Positions 26,902-34,800 of a stretch of DNA of 64,000 bases are shown one piece after another. The stretch spans positions 2,726,501-2,790,500 of the forward strand of contig NZ_CP134494.1 of the NCBI RefSeq assembly GCF_031759225.1, given 5' to 3'. This stretch comes from Mesobacillus jeotgali. GTDB lineage: Bacteria; Bacillota; Bacilli; Bacillales; Cytobacillaceae. Each line of letters begins with the position of its first letter. Position 1 is the first letter of the stretch. A model generated the notes under the pieces. The model was given only the letters and a program-made list of their open reading frames with translations. It was not told the origin of the DNA and ran no database searches. Both the position numbers and the translations under genes were made by a program.

Positions 26902-27996
26902 TCATGATGGGAATTTATTTCTCATGCATTCATCCAGCTGTATAAAGGCATGTTTCACTGCTTCTATTGGAATTTCTCCATAACGATCCCCAACACTTAC
27001 TTCAAAATAACATGATGATTCTCCCGTTGCCCTTAGGTGATTTATTAACCCCACTCCTGTTTTGCCCATCACTTCAATTAAGACCGTCTCTATCTCCTCT
27101 TTAGGCTGAGGAAAATGAACATGAAACATGTTCGAAACGGGAATCTTGGGAAGAGTCGATACAGAATGGCACGAATTATAGAAGTCCGCCAGTTCCTTTG
27201 CATTCTCATAATACAGCGGCATTTTGTTTGATTTCTGGTTGAAGTAATGATCTGCTGAAACAATATATGGGTAAAGGCTAATCAAATCTCCGCCATATCG
27301 CCTTTTCCACACCTTTGACTTAGTGACGAATTCTTCCCCGCCCGCAAGGATTGCACCTGCAATCCCTCCTATTCCTTTGTAAAAAGAGAGATAGACACTG
27401 TCAAAAAGTTCGCACACTTCCGAAGCCGTTTTCTCATAATAAGGCAGAACTTCCAGGAGCCTCGCACCGTCAAGATGCAGCCTGATCCCATTATTTCGGC
27501 AATATTTTGATATGCCTTCAAGAGTTTCATAGCTTGGAAGCTGCCCGCCAATTTCTCTCTGCGGCAACTCCAGCAATAAACAAGCAACGGAGTCCTCCAT
27601 GGATACTACATCTTCAAGCTCGATGACACGGGTTTCATCTGCAATGAGGGTCGTTTTGATATTATGCAATTCCTTTAGTCCGTCTTCCTCGTGGATTTCC
27701 AGGTGGCTTAAAGGATGATACGCTACTTTTGGCAATCCTTTTTCATCACACCAAATGCGCAATGCGATTTGTTGTGCCATCGTTCCGCTCGGAAAGAAAA
27801 CAGCCCTCTCCTTGCCGAGGAACGCAGCCATTTTGTCCTGAAAGTCCTCAATTACTTTTCCTTCTCCATAAAGATCACTATCAAGCTGCCCATCGACATC
27901 TTCAAATGCATCCTTTAAGACCTGGATATTTCGCCTTCCATGGCCGGTCAACTTATATTTTGATTGATCAAAAGCTTCCTGTAAGGCATTATTCAT
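26902..27996 (-). CDS. Threonine aldolase/beta-eliminating lyase-family PLP enzyme
   Basis: The 364-residue fold-type I PLP enzyme has the Gly-rich cofactor region FFPSGTMAQQIALR, the Asp/Arg segment LHLDGARLLEV and the PLP lysine in LSFYKGIGGIAGA. These match the L-threonine aldolase family. Substrate specificity (threonine, allo-threonine or another beta-hydroxy amino acid) is not resolved. Its start overlaps the upstream GNAT gene by 8 nt, so the two are translationally coupled. Confidence 0.82.
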   Translation of the reverse strand: MNNALQEAFDQSKYKLTGHGRRNIQVLKDAFEDVDGQLDSDLYGEGKVIEDFQDKMAAFLGKERAVFFPSGTMAQQIALRIWCDEKGLPKVAYHPLSHLEIHEEDGLKELHNIKTTLIADETRVIELEDVVSMEDSVACLLLELPQREIGGQLPSYETLEGISKYCRNNGIRLHLDGARLLEVLPYYEKTASEVCELFDSVYLSFYKGIGGIAGAILAGGEEFVTKSKVWKRRYGGDLISLYPYIVSADHYFNQKSNKMPLYYENAKELADFYNSCHSVSTLPKIPVSNMFHVHFPQPKEEIETVLIEVMGKTGVGLINHLRATGESSCYFEVSVGDRYGEIPIEAVKHAFIQLDECMRNKFPS

Positions 27997-28558
27997 TGCT
28001 TATCTCCTCATCAACATGATTTAAGCGCCCCATAACAATCATATTATAGTACTTCCCGTCAGATAAAAGTTTGTCATCCTTCAAGATGCCTTCTACCTCA
28101 AAGCCCAACTTTTCATAGAGTGCTTTGGCATTTTCATTGGATTCCATCACATTCAGAGTCATTTTCTTAATCCCTTCCCCGTCTGCCCATGAAATCGATT
28201 CTTGTAAAAGGTTTTTGCCAATACCATAGCCCCAGAATCCTTTTAAAACACAGACACCGAATTCCACCTTATGCCTGAACCTCTTCAGTTCAGTTCCAGC
28301 ACATCTAGAAAAACCGATCAGTTTCCCATCAGTCTCAGCCACCAAAAATAGGTTCCTATCACTCTCCGAATCCGCTTTTATGAGTGTTCTAAATCCCTGA
28401 GCATCAATGAATGCCTCCCCTGGCTCGCGGTCAAGATTTTCAGTCTCCCCATCGATTTGGAGCCTTAACTCTGATAAAGCCTCGGCATCCGCTTCCACCG
28501 CAGATCTGATTATGTAATCCAGATCCTTAATTTTAAATTCCTTTTCATTAATCAGCAT
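27989..28558 (-). CDS. GNAT acetyltransferase
   Basis: The 189-residue protein starts MLINEKEFKIKDLDYIIRSA. The acetyl-CoA motif is VCVLKGFWGYGIGKNLLQE, a Q/RxxGxG/A variant, followed by LNVMESNENAKALYEKLGFE. The ATG at 28558 follows TGGAGG and is preferred to an ATG 42 nt upstream. It forms an operon with the threonine-aldolase-like gene. Substrate unknown. Confidence 0.8.
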   Translation of the reverse strand: MLINEKEFKIKDLDYIIRSAVEADAEALSELRLQIDGETENLDREPGEAFIDAQGFRTLIKADSESDRNLFLVAETDGKLIGFSRCAGTELKRFRHKVEFGVCVLKGFWGYGIGKNLLQESISWADGEGIKKMTLNVMESNENAKALYEKLGFEVEGILKDDKLLSDGKYYNMIVMGRLNHVDEEISNE

Positions 28559-28652
28559 TGTATTTCCTCCAAAATATACCTTTAGCTTAATTTTAGTCAT
28601 TTAGAACCTTCCTGTATAGTTCGAAACATCATACGACGGATTGCAAAAGGAA

Positions 28653-28680
28653 AAGGATGGAATCTCTGTGATTCCATCCT
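28653..28680 (-). terminator. Terminator after the yngI-like gene
   Basis: AGGATGGAATC and GATTCCATCCT pair around TCTGT; on the minus strand TTTTCCTTTT follows. Confidence 0.8.
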
Positions 28681-28687
28681 CTCCTCT

Positions 28688-30337
28688 TTATACATTCTTT
28701 AGCTCTTCTACAGCTTCCAATGCTTGTTCTTTCAGCTTGAACTTCTGTATTTTACCTGACGCGGTCATTGGATAGCTATCTGTGAATTCGATATATCTTG
28801 GGATCTTGTGCTTCGAAATTTTCCCCTTGCAATATTCTTTGATTTCTTCTGCTGTAGCAGCTTCTCCATCCTTTAAAATGATCCAGGCCATGACTTCCTC
28901 ACCATACACGCTGTCTGGGATGCCTACCACCTGGACATCAAGGACTTTCGGATGTCTGTACAGGAATTCTTCGATTTCACGCGGGTAAATGTTTTCCCCG
29001 CCCCTGATGATCATATCTTTTAATCTGCCAGTTACTCGACAATAGCCGTTTTCATCCATGACTGCAAGATCCCCTGTATGGAGCCATCCTTCACCATCAA
29101 TTGCTTCCCTTGTTGCATCAGGATTTTTATAATACCCGTCCATTACATGATATCCGCGAGTGCACAGTTCTCCCTGAACTCCTCTTGGAACTTCCTCCAT
29201 CGTGCCCGGCTTGACGATTTTCACCTCGACCTCAGGAAGGGCTTTACCCACTGTTTCCACCCTCAATTCGAGTGGATCATTCGTCCTGGTCTGCGTAATA
29301 ACCGGAGAGGATTCTGTTTGGCCGTAGGCAATGGTAATTTCTGTAGCACCCATTTTTTCATTGACTGCCTTCATCACTTCAATCGGGCAATTGGACCCAG
29401 CCATGATTCCAGTTCTCAAAGAGGACAGGTCATATTTTTCGAAGTCAGGATCATTCAGCTCAGCGATGAACATAGTTGGAACCCCGTGAAGTGCAGTGCA
29501 CTTTTCTTTTTCGACTGTCTCAAGAACTGCTTTTGGGCTGAATTCCTGGACCGGCACCATTGTAGCTCCCACAGTGGCACAAGCGAGCGTCCCCATTACG
29601 CAGCCGAAGCAATGGAAAAACGGGACAGGGATACACAATCTATCTTGGTCCGTAAGCTTCATTGCGGAGGCAACATTATAGGCGTTATTGACAATATTGC
29701 TGTGAGTCAGCATAACTCCCTTAGGAAATCCAGTCGTACCTGAAGTATACTGCATATTAATGACATCACTCTGCTTCAGAGTGGCCATTTGTTCGTCAAG
29801 TTCTTCCTCTGTCACATTATCGGCCATATCCAGGATGTCCTGCCAGCTGTACGTCCCTGGAAAACGTTTTTCCCCCATTACAATGACATTTTTCAAATAT
29901 GGCAGAGTACTGCTATCAAGCTTTCCAGGTTCACTCGATTTCAACTCTGGGACAATCTCGTAGACCATGTCAATATATGAAGCATCCTTAAATTGCTCCA
30001 TCAATATGATTGTCGTAGAATCCGACTGTTTTAATAGATACTCCAATTCAGCCGTCCGATAATTGGTGTTGACCGTCACAAGGACTGCCCCCATTTTTCC
30101 AGTGGCAAATTGGGAGACCACCCATTCAGGCGTATTAGAGGACCACGCAGCAATATGTTCGCCTTTCTTCACTCCAAGCTTCATTAATCCTCTGGCAGCT
30201 TTACGGCAAAGCGTGTTGAACTCCTTATAATTCATCCTCAAGTCACGGTCTGAATATACGACCGCTTCGTGTTCCGGATAATTCCTGGCTTGGACTTCCA
30301 ATAACTCACCTACAGTGTATGGCAGCAAATTTTCCAT
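28688..30337 (-). CDS. yngI: Acyl-CoA synthetase, YngI type
   Basis: The 549-residue AMP-forming synthetase has the P-loop YTSGTTGFPKGVMLTHSN, the adenylate motif GYYKNPDATREAID and YCRVTGRLKDMIIRGGENIYP, and the terminal lysine in SGKIQKFKL. Length equals B. subtilis YngI. It probably activates medium or branched fatty acids for degradation. A cre box (30366-30380) between promoter and start suggests CcpA roadblock repression, and a TTGAAT -35 lies in a palindrome. The ATG follows AGGAGG. Confidence 0.87.
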   Translation of the reverse strand: MENLLPYTVGELLEVQARNYPEHEAVVYSDRDLRMNYKEFNTLCRKAARGLMKLGVKKGEHIAAWSSNTPEWVVSQFATGKMGAVLVTVNTNYRTAELEYLLKQSDSTTIILMEQFKDASYIDMVYEIVPELKSSEPGKLDSSTLPYLKNVIVMGEKRFPGTYSWQDILDMADNVTEEELDEQMATLKQSDVINMQYTSGTTGFPKGVMLTHSNIVNNAYNVASAMKLTDQDRLCIPVPFFHCFGCVMGTLACATVGATMVPVQEFSPKAVLETVEKEKCTALHGVPTMFIAELNDPDFEKYDLSSLRTGIMAGSNCPIEVMKAVNEKMGATEITIAYGQTESSPVITQTRTNDPLELRVETVGKALPEVEVKIVKPGTMEEVPRGVQGELCTRGYHVMDGYYKNPDATREAIDGEGWLHTGDLAVMDENGYCRVTGRLKDMIIRGGENIYPREIEEFLYRHPKVLDVQVVGIPDSVYGEEVMAWIILKDGEAATAEEIKEYCKGKISKHKIPRYIEFTDSYPMTASGKIQKFKLKEQALEAVEELKNV

Positions 30338-30365
30338 TCAATCAACCTCCTAAATAAGTTTAATT

Positions 30366-30412
30366 ATGTAAGCGTTTACTCATAACTATAACACCCTTGT
30401 TTGAATATTCAA
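30366..30412 (-). promoter_or_regulatory. cre box and palindromic promoter of the yngI-like gene
   Basis: ATGTAAGCGTTTACT (30366-30380) matches the CcpA cre consensus at 14 of 15 positions. Upstream, TTGAAT and TATAGT form a 16-bp-spaced promoter whose -35 is part of the perfect palindrome TTGAATATTCAA (30401-30412), which could bind a fatty-acid regulator. The cre is downstream of the promoter, a roadblock layout. Confidence 0.65.
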
Positions 30413-30450
30413 TATTTTTAAAATTCATTCCTTCCTTTTTACTAAAAAAT

Positions 30451-30480
30451 ATAAAAAAAAGCAGGGAAAATTCCCCGCTT
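30451..30480 (-). terminator. Terminator of the FAD oxidoreductase gene
   Basis: AAGCGGGGAA and TTCCCTGCTT pair on the minus strand, followed by TTTTTTATA. Confidence 0.8.
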
Positions 30481-30486
30481 TTATGG

Positions 30487-31056
30487 TCACGTATCATGCC
30501 ACATATAGGTTTTTCCAGTTTCCTTTGACACAATCGAAATGCCGATTGAAGCTCCATGTCCTGCGGCAATGACTGATTGACTTGAAAGACCCGCTAACAA
30601 GCTGGTGATATAAAGATTTGGAAGTTTTGTGGTTCCATCGCGATCAATTCCCATAACCTTTTTAATTTTACCGCTAGGTACCTTTTCATTCACTGCCAAC
30701 TCAAAGCCAAGCTTCTCTAGCAGTGAAGTTTGAAGGTTCGTAGCAATAACCACATACTTTGCTGTCAATGTTTTTCCGTCAGTTAAAATGACTGAATAGC
30801 CTTCATCATTTTGGTCGACAGATTCCACTGCACCCTCGTACCAGTCAGCACCTGAAGCAATTGCCTGCTCCTTAATGTTCTCCAGAAGATCTGAACCAGT
30901 AATTTCCTTTACGCCCGGATAATTAATTAATTTTGAAACTTGCTTGATCTGGGATTTCCGTGAATCAACGACTGCCGTCTTCAACCCGCCCTGGGAAGTA
31001 TATATTGCAGCTGATCCACCTGAAATCCCGCCTCCAACTACTAGTACATCCAGCAT
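30487..31056 (-). CDS. Small FAD-dependent oxidoreductase, TrxB-like fold
   Basis: The 189-residue protein opens with the dinucleotide motif VVGGGISGGSAAIYTSQGG and contains INYPGVKEITGSDLLENI and VVIATNLQTSLLEKLG, the layout of a shortened thioredoxin-reductase FAD domain. The CxxC redox pair and the NADPH domain of true TrxB are absent. The end PNLYITSLLAGLSSQSVIAA resembles the FAD-closing segment. Partner unknown; the rhodanese-MBL gene is upstream on the same strand but has its own terminator. Confidence 0.75.
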   Translation of the reverse strand: MLDVLVVGGGISGGSAAIYTSQGGLKTAVVDSRKSQIKQVSKLINYPGVKEITGSDLLENIKEQAIASGADWYEGAVESVDQNDEGYSVILTDGKTLTAKYVVIATNLQTSLLEKLGFELAVNEKVPSGKIKKVMGIDRDGTTKLPNLYITSLLAGLSSQSVIAAGHGASIGISIVSKETGKTYMWHDT

Positions 31057-31173
31057 TTGATCTATTCCCCCTGAATCTTATGTATCCTCCCCCTATCTGC
31101 AGGGAGGTTATTTTTAAAATAATTTGGAAATCAAATAAATGACTCCTGCCAGGAGCCATACGTACGTGCCCGG

Positions 31174-31287
31174 TCATATAGGGGGAAAGCCAGAAAACTT
31201 CCCTTGCCCTTCATCACCTGTACGCTTTGGTCCAATGCCTCAGGAACCCCCAGCACATTGGTTCGTTTTATCTTTTTCTTCTTCCAA
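31174..31287 (-). other. Possible 37-aa small ORF with in-frame TGA (candidate selenoprotein or decayed gene)
   Basis: A TTG at 31287 preceded by GAGGTGAG opens MEEEKDKTNQCAGGS, then TGA at 31242-31240, then GIGPKRTGDEGQGKF and six more residues to a second TGA at 31176-31174. If TGA is read as selenocysteine the product is 37 residues with a CAGGSU motif. mnmH in this window implies selenophosphate. A weak hairpin (CATT/GATG with ACC/GGT) lies 3-26 nt after the TGA. An overlapping frame also looks protein-like, so the coding call is tentative. Confidence 0.25.
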
Positions 31288-31331
31288 AATTCTCACCTCA
31301 CAAGCATAAAGTGCGCACAGTATTACGTTTA

Positions 31332-31360
31332 AAAAGAGGAAAGCTGTGCTCTCCTCTTTT
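31332..31360 (-). terminator. Terminator of the rhodanese-MBL gene
   Basis: AAGAGGA and TCCTCTT pair around an 11-nt loop; on the minus strand TTTTTAAAC follows. Confidence 0.7.
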
Positions 31361-31415
31361 TCATAGTATTTACACGGATATGAAGCTTAATAGCCTGTAG
31401 AAGCTGAACAAGGCA

Positions 31416-32549
31416 TTAATGAGTGTGGTGCACAGCACAGCGGTTAGGGCCGATTTCCAGCTCCATCGCTTCTTCTGCTGTCACTTCTTTTACCCCGCGG
31501 TTGATCGCAACGATATCTTCAAAGTTTGGTGGTGTCTCGCTTGATGCGGATTGTGCTACATGGTCGACGAACTCTTCAATTGTTTTGCCGGTCATGATTT
31601 CATTTTGCTTGCGGATCAGACCTAACTGGCTTCCAATGAAACCTTCTTCATTTACTTCGTCATCAAAAGCAGCATAGTGTCCTGGCAATACGATTACATC
31701 ATCCGCAATTTGGGAAACTTTGCTATAAACAGTATCATACAGGTCTTTTGCCCACTCAGCAGCCTTGCCGCCGAGGTCTGGGCGGCCAAGCCCATTTACA
31801 AAAATAGTATCGCCAGAGAAGAGAAGTTTATTATTCACAAAGAAAGAAACACTTCCCGGGGTATGTCCAGGTGTCTTAACGGCTAAGACTTCAAGTGAAA
31901 TGTTATCAAACTCAATTTTATCATGCTGCTCAAGCGCTTCAAAGTCAAATACAGCACCTTCACTCTTCATAAGGTAATACTTCGCTCCCGTAACCTCCGC
32001 CAGCTCCTTGCCGCCCGATAAGTGGTCAGCATGAAGGTGAGAATCCACGATGTGAGTGATGTTTACATTTTCGCTTTTGGCAATGTCAGTATAACGGTTC
32101 GTGAACCTTGATGGATCCACAACAAGTGCCTCGTTTTCAGATAGGACCATGTAAGAAAGGCAGCCTTTGCCAACACGAATGAACTGAAGCACTTTGATTT
32201 TTTCATCTTTATAAACCTCAACAGGATAAAGATATTCGCTCCAAGACTTCATTCCCCCAGAAAGATAAGACACATCAAATCCCGCATCAGAAAGCATTTC
32301 AGCAACCATTACAGAAGAACCTTCCTTGGCGCAAATCACCACGATGTCTTTATCCTTAGGAAGCTGGTCAACTACTTCTTCCACACCATCGATCAAATCA
32401 AAGTAAGGGATATTAAGATATTCAATATTTTCCCCTTCAACCTTCCAGTCTTCAAAATCCTTTACATTCCTAACGTCAAAAATAAAGAATTCTTTTTTGC
32501 TTACTACCCATTCATTTAATTTTTCAGCAGTAATAGCTTGCATACCCAT
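31416..32549 (-). CDS. Rhodanese-MBL fusion, persulfide-processing enzyme
   Basis: The 377-residue protein has an N-terminal rhodanese domain (about 5-110, active cysteine in VVICAKEGSS) and a C-terminal metallo-beta-lactamase domain (about 120-330) with HLHADH, PGHTPGS, SGDTIF and LPGHY metal motifs typical of persulfide dioxygenase-like enzymes. The order is the reverse of S. aureus CstB, where the MBL part comes first. It should process glutathione-independent persulfides to thiosulfate or sulfite. A CstR-like operator at the promoter supports sulfur-stress control. The ATG follows GGGAGG. Confidence 0.85.
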   Translation of the reverse strand: MGMQAITAEKLNEWVVSKKEFFIFDVRNVKDFEDWKVEGENIEYLNIPYFDLIDGVEEVVDQLPKDKDIVVICAKEGSSVMVAEMLSDAGFDVSYLSGGMKSWSEYLYPVEVYKDEKIKVLQFIRVGKGCLSYMVLSENEALVVDPSRFTNRYTDIAKSENVNITHIVDSHLHADHLSGGKELAEVTGAKYYLMKSEGAVFDFEALEQHDKIEFDNISLEVLAVKTPGHTPGSVSFFVNNKLLFSGDTIFVNGLGRPDLGGKAAEWAKDLYDTVYSKVSQIADDVIVLPGHYAAFDDEVNEEGFIGSQLGLIRKQNEIMTGKTIEEFVDHVAQSASSETPPNFEDIVAINRGVKEVTAEEAMELEIGPNRCAVHHTH

Positions 32550-32603
32550 TATAATTCCTCCCGTTGTAAAAATTGATTATGTTGAGTATCAAATCCCCAC
32601 TCG

Positions 32604-32619
32604 ATACCCTTATGGGTAT
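32604..32619. promoter_or_regulatory. CstR/CsoR-like operator at the rhodanese-MBL promoter
   Basis: ATACCC-TTAT-GGGTAT is a perfect inverted repeat of the type bound by the persulfide sensor CstR (CsoR family). On the minus strand it directly follows the promoter TTGCAT-17-TATTAT, covering the start site. No cstR gene is adjacent. Confidence 0.65.
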
Positions 32620-32916
32620 ATAATAAATTCTTCGAATGTAAAATGCAAGCTTTTTTTGTTAAATAATGTGGCTATGGTGGTTTTGTACATATCCGATAAT
32701 TAAATGGAGGCTTTCGAATTCGTTAGATTAACAATGTGGAGGCGGCTTTTAAAGCAGTTCGAGTATTAAGGTTTTGCCCCAATACCAAAACAAGAAAAAA
32801 TTTCTAATAAAAATTCTTCATAATGGGTTTTCAAAACTTTAATAAACCTTTACAATGAATGAAACTATACAATATAGTTTGAAAATTCAATCCATTCTTA
32901 CCGAGGAGGAATGCAA
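32620..32916 (+). other. Intergenic region upstream of sda
   Basis: AT-rich gap holding the minus-strand promoter of the rhodanese-MBL gene at its left edge and presumably the sda promoter at its right. No TTATCCACA-type DnaA box was found upstream of sda. No RNA gene is apparent. Confidence 0.35.
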
Positions 32917-33051
32917 ATGAAAATTATGAGCAATGAAATGTTGGTGGTCTCGTATCGTGATGCATTAAAGTCGGAAAGTGATAAAGAATGGGCAAAAATA
33001 CTTAAAACAGAAATCTCAAAAAGAGGATTAAAACCATTTAAGAACCGTTAA
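32917..33051 (+). CDS. sda: Sda-like inhibitor of sporulation kinase
   Basis: A 44-residue protein, MKIMSNEMLVVSYRDALKSE followed by WAKILKTEISKRGL. The pattern S-[DN]-E-[LM]-L-x2-S-Y-x2-A, an aromatic, and E-I-x-[KR]-R matches B. subtilis Sda, a helical hairpin that binds KinA/KinB and blocks sporulation during replication stress. Ribosome-binding site GAGGAGG is well placed. In B. subtilis sda is controlled by DnaA boxes; none is obvious here. A strong terminator follows, so it is a stand-alone unit. Confidence 0.75.
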   Translation: MKIMSNEMLVVSYRDALKSESDKEWAKILKTEISKRGLKPFKNR

Positions 33052-33076
33052 TCAGAAACATCGTCGCCACGTGACA

Positions 33077-33117
33077 AAGCCGCTTGCTGCCAGATTGGCA
33101 GTTGAGCGGTTTTTTTA
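33077..33117 (+). terminator. Terminator after sda
   Basis: CCGCT and CTGCC pair with GGCAG and AGCGG in a two-part stem followed by TTTTTTT. Confidence 0.82.
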
Positions 33118-33197
33118 TTTATCAAAAATTTAACAAAAAATTCACAAAATTACTTTTGTGGATAGATTAAAATTAGCGTATAGAAAGGAAGTGGATC

Positions 33198-34106
33198 ATG
33201 CTACTAAAAACACGCACTGAACCAACTGAGTTAATCGCATTGCGACATCTAAACAAAAGAATGGAATTATCATCATCGGATAAATTCCAGCTTTGGACTA
33301 TGGAAAAAGGTTTTACCGGAGAAGTGCACTTCGACCGGATGACCGAAAGCCTCGCGGAAGAAAGGTTTATTATCGACGATCTCCTGCTCAAAGCGAATAA
33401 TTCTTATTTCCAGCTGGATAAAGTGATCATTGCCCAAGATGCAGTGTATCTTATCGACATCAAATATCACGAAGGTGATTACTATCTCGAAGGGGACAAA
33501 TTATATTCGGTCAATAGAAGACGAGAGTACAAAAACCCCGTCATTCAGCTGACACGAAGTGAAACCCTCTTCCGGCAGCTGTTGCAAAACCTCAAGATGA
33601 ATCACCTAGTCCGTGCCACTGTCGTCTTCAACAATCCTGAATTCACCCTCTACCAGGCCCCGATGGATCAACCAATCATATTACCCACACAAATTAATCG
33701 GTTCCTAAAAGAATTAAATAATACTCCCTCCAAGTTAGATGAAAGCCACAAGAAACTTGCCCAAACACTACTTTCCATGCATCAGGTTAAGAACCCGTTC
33801 GCCACTCTGCCAGAGTACCGATATGACCACCTGGAAAAAGGAATGAATTGCCGCGAATGCGGGTCATTGAATACCGAAATTGATCAATATGACCTCGTTT
33901 GCGGAAAGTGTGGGACGCGCGAAAGAATTGAAAAAGCAATCGTCCGGCACATAGAGGAAATCAAAGTTCTGTTTCCAGAAAAGAAGATCACCACGCAAAC
34001 CGTTTATGATTGGTGCAATGGGAAGGTTAGTAGGAGGACGTTCTTGAGGGTGTTGAAGAAGAATTATAAATCAACAGGAAAGACTAAGGATTCTTATTTT
34101 GATTGA
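33198..34106 (+). CDS. NERD-domain protein with C-terminal zinc ribbon
   Basis: The 302-residue protein has an N-terminal nuclease-related NERD domain (about 35-150; FTGEVHFDR, YFQLDKVIIAQDAVYLIDIK) with Asp/Lys residues of the nuclease core. It is followed by a zinc ribbon (C-x2-C in NCREC and C-x2-C in CGKC, near 222-243) and a basic helical C-terminus. NERD proteins are presumed DNA-processing enzymes of unclear role. The ATG follows AAAGGAAGTGG. Downstream the transcript meets the second 52-bp repeat array. Confidence 0.8.
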   Translation: MLLKTRTEPTELIALRHLNKRMELSSSDKFQLWTMEKGFTGEVHFDRMTESLAEERFIIDDLLLKANNSYFQLDKVIIAQDAVYLIDIKYHEGDYYLEGDKLYSVNRRREYKNPVIQLTRSETLFRQLLQNLKMNHLVRATVVFNNPEFTLYQAPMDQPIILPTQINRFLKELNNTPSKLDESHKKLAQTLLSMHQVKNPFATLPEYRYDHLEKGMNCRECGSLNTEIDQYDLVCGKCGTRERIEKAIVRHIEEIKVLFPEKKITTQTVYDWCNGKVSRRTFLRVLKKNYKSTGKTKDSYFD

Positions 34107-34164
34107 AACACGAATTAAGTGATGAATTATAGTCCGTTTTTTTATTGAGTCTATTAGTAACATT

Positions 34165-34630
34165 GGATTCCTGACAGCTTTGGGCTCGAAACACTGATAC
34201 CTGTCACAATAACGGCGCTTTCTTGACAGCTTTGGGCTCGAAACACTGATACCTGTCACAATAACGGCGCTTTCTTGACAGCTTTGGCCTCGAAACACTG
34301 AAACCTGTCACAATAACGGTGTTTTCTTGACAGCTTTGGGCTCCACACACTGAAACCTGTCACAATAACGGTGTTTTCTTGACAGCTTTGGGCTCGAAAC
34401 ACTAAAACCTGTCCCAATAACGGCGCTTTCTTGACAGCTTGGGCCTCGAAACACTGAAACCTGTCACAATAACGGTGTTTTCTTGACAGCTTTGGGCTCG
34501 AAGCACTGAAACCTGTCACAATAACGGTGTTTTCTTGACAGCTTTGGGCTCGAAACACTGAAACCTGTCACAATAACGGCGCTTTCTTGACAGCTTTGGA
34601 CCCTACACCCTGATACCTGTCACAATACCA
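34165..34630. repeat. Array 2: 9 tandem copies of a 52-bp palindromic repeat
   Basis: TGACAG recurs at 34172, 34224, 34276, 34328, 34380, 34432, 34484, 34536 and 34588, an exact 52-bp period. Arms GACAG-c-TTT and AAA-c-CTGTC flank centres such as GGGCTCGAAACACTG, and the linker CACAATAAC-N4-TTTTCT is the same as in array 1. The array lies between the convergent NERD and odhB genes, in the same orientation as array 1. Short frames through it are by-products of the repeat. Function unknown. Confidence 0.95.
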
Positions 34631-34750
34631 ACAGTTTTTAAACCAATCTGGCTTCAACCACCCTTAAATCTACCAAAATATCGAATCATGCTTACCCAGC
34701 TTTGTCGATTTGCTTTACCACCAGTCACCGCAACATGTCCCATACCTAAT
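34631..34750. other. Gap between array 2 and the odhB terminator
   Basis: About 120 bp with no ORF, repeat or hairpin that I can support. Confidence 0.4.
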
Positions 34751-34751
34751 C

Positions 34752-34792
34752 AAAAAAAAAACAGCACTGCCGACTAATTTTCCGGCAGTGCT
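34752..34792 (-). terminator. Terminator of the odhAB operon
   Basis: AGCACTGCCG and CGGCAGTGCT form a perfect stem, followed on the minus strand by a long T-run. Confidence 0.9.
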
Positions 34793-34800
34793 CTTAATGT

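Larger units (their letters stand above)
31057..31415 (-). other. Intergenic region with stem-loops and a possible small ORF
   Basis: The region carries the terminator of the rhodanese-MBL gene (31332-31360), a 15-codon ORF followed in frame by TGA and 21 more sense codons (31174-31287), a hairpin ACTCCTG-CAGGAG (31142-31156) and CCTCCC-GGGAGG (31087-31108) just upstream of the oxidoreductase gene. No larger gene was recognised. Confidence 0.45.

Noticed and set aside
30487..31056. True thioredoxin reductase
   Set aside because: The protein is too short and lacks the CxxC pair and the NADPH-binding domain.
31020..31177. 70-codon minus-strand frame overlapping the oxidoreductase start
   Set aside because: It overlaps the FAD-motif coding region in another frame and has no ribosome-binding site.
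34071..34558. Minus-strand coding frames of 75-100 codons through array 2
   Set aside because: Their translations simply repeat the 52-bp unit, have no ribosome-binding site and lie entirely in the repeat.
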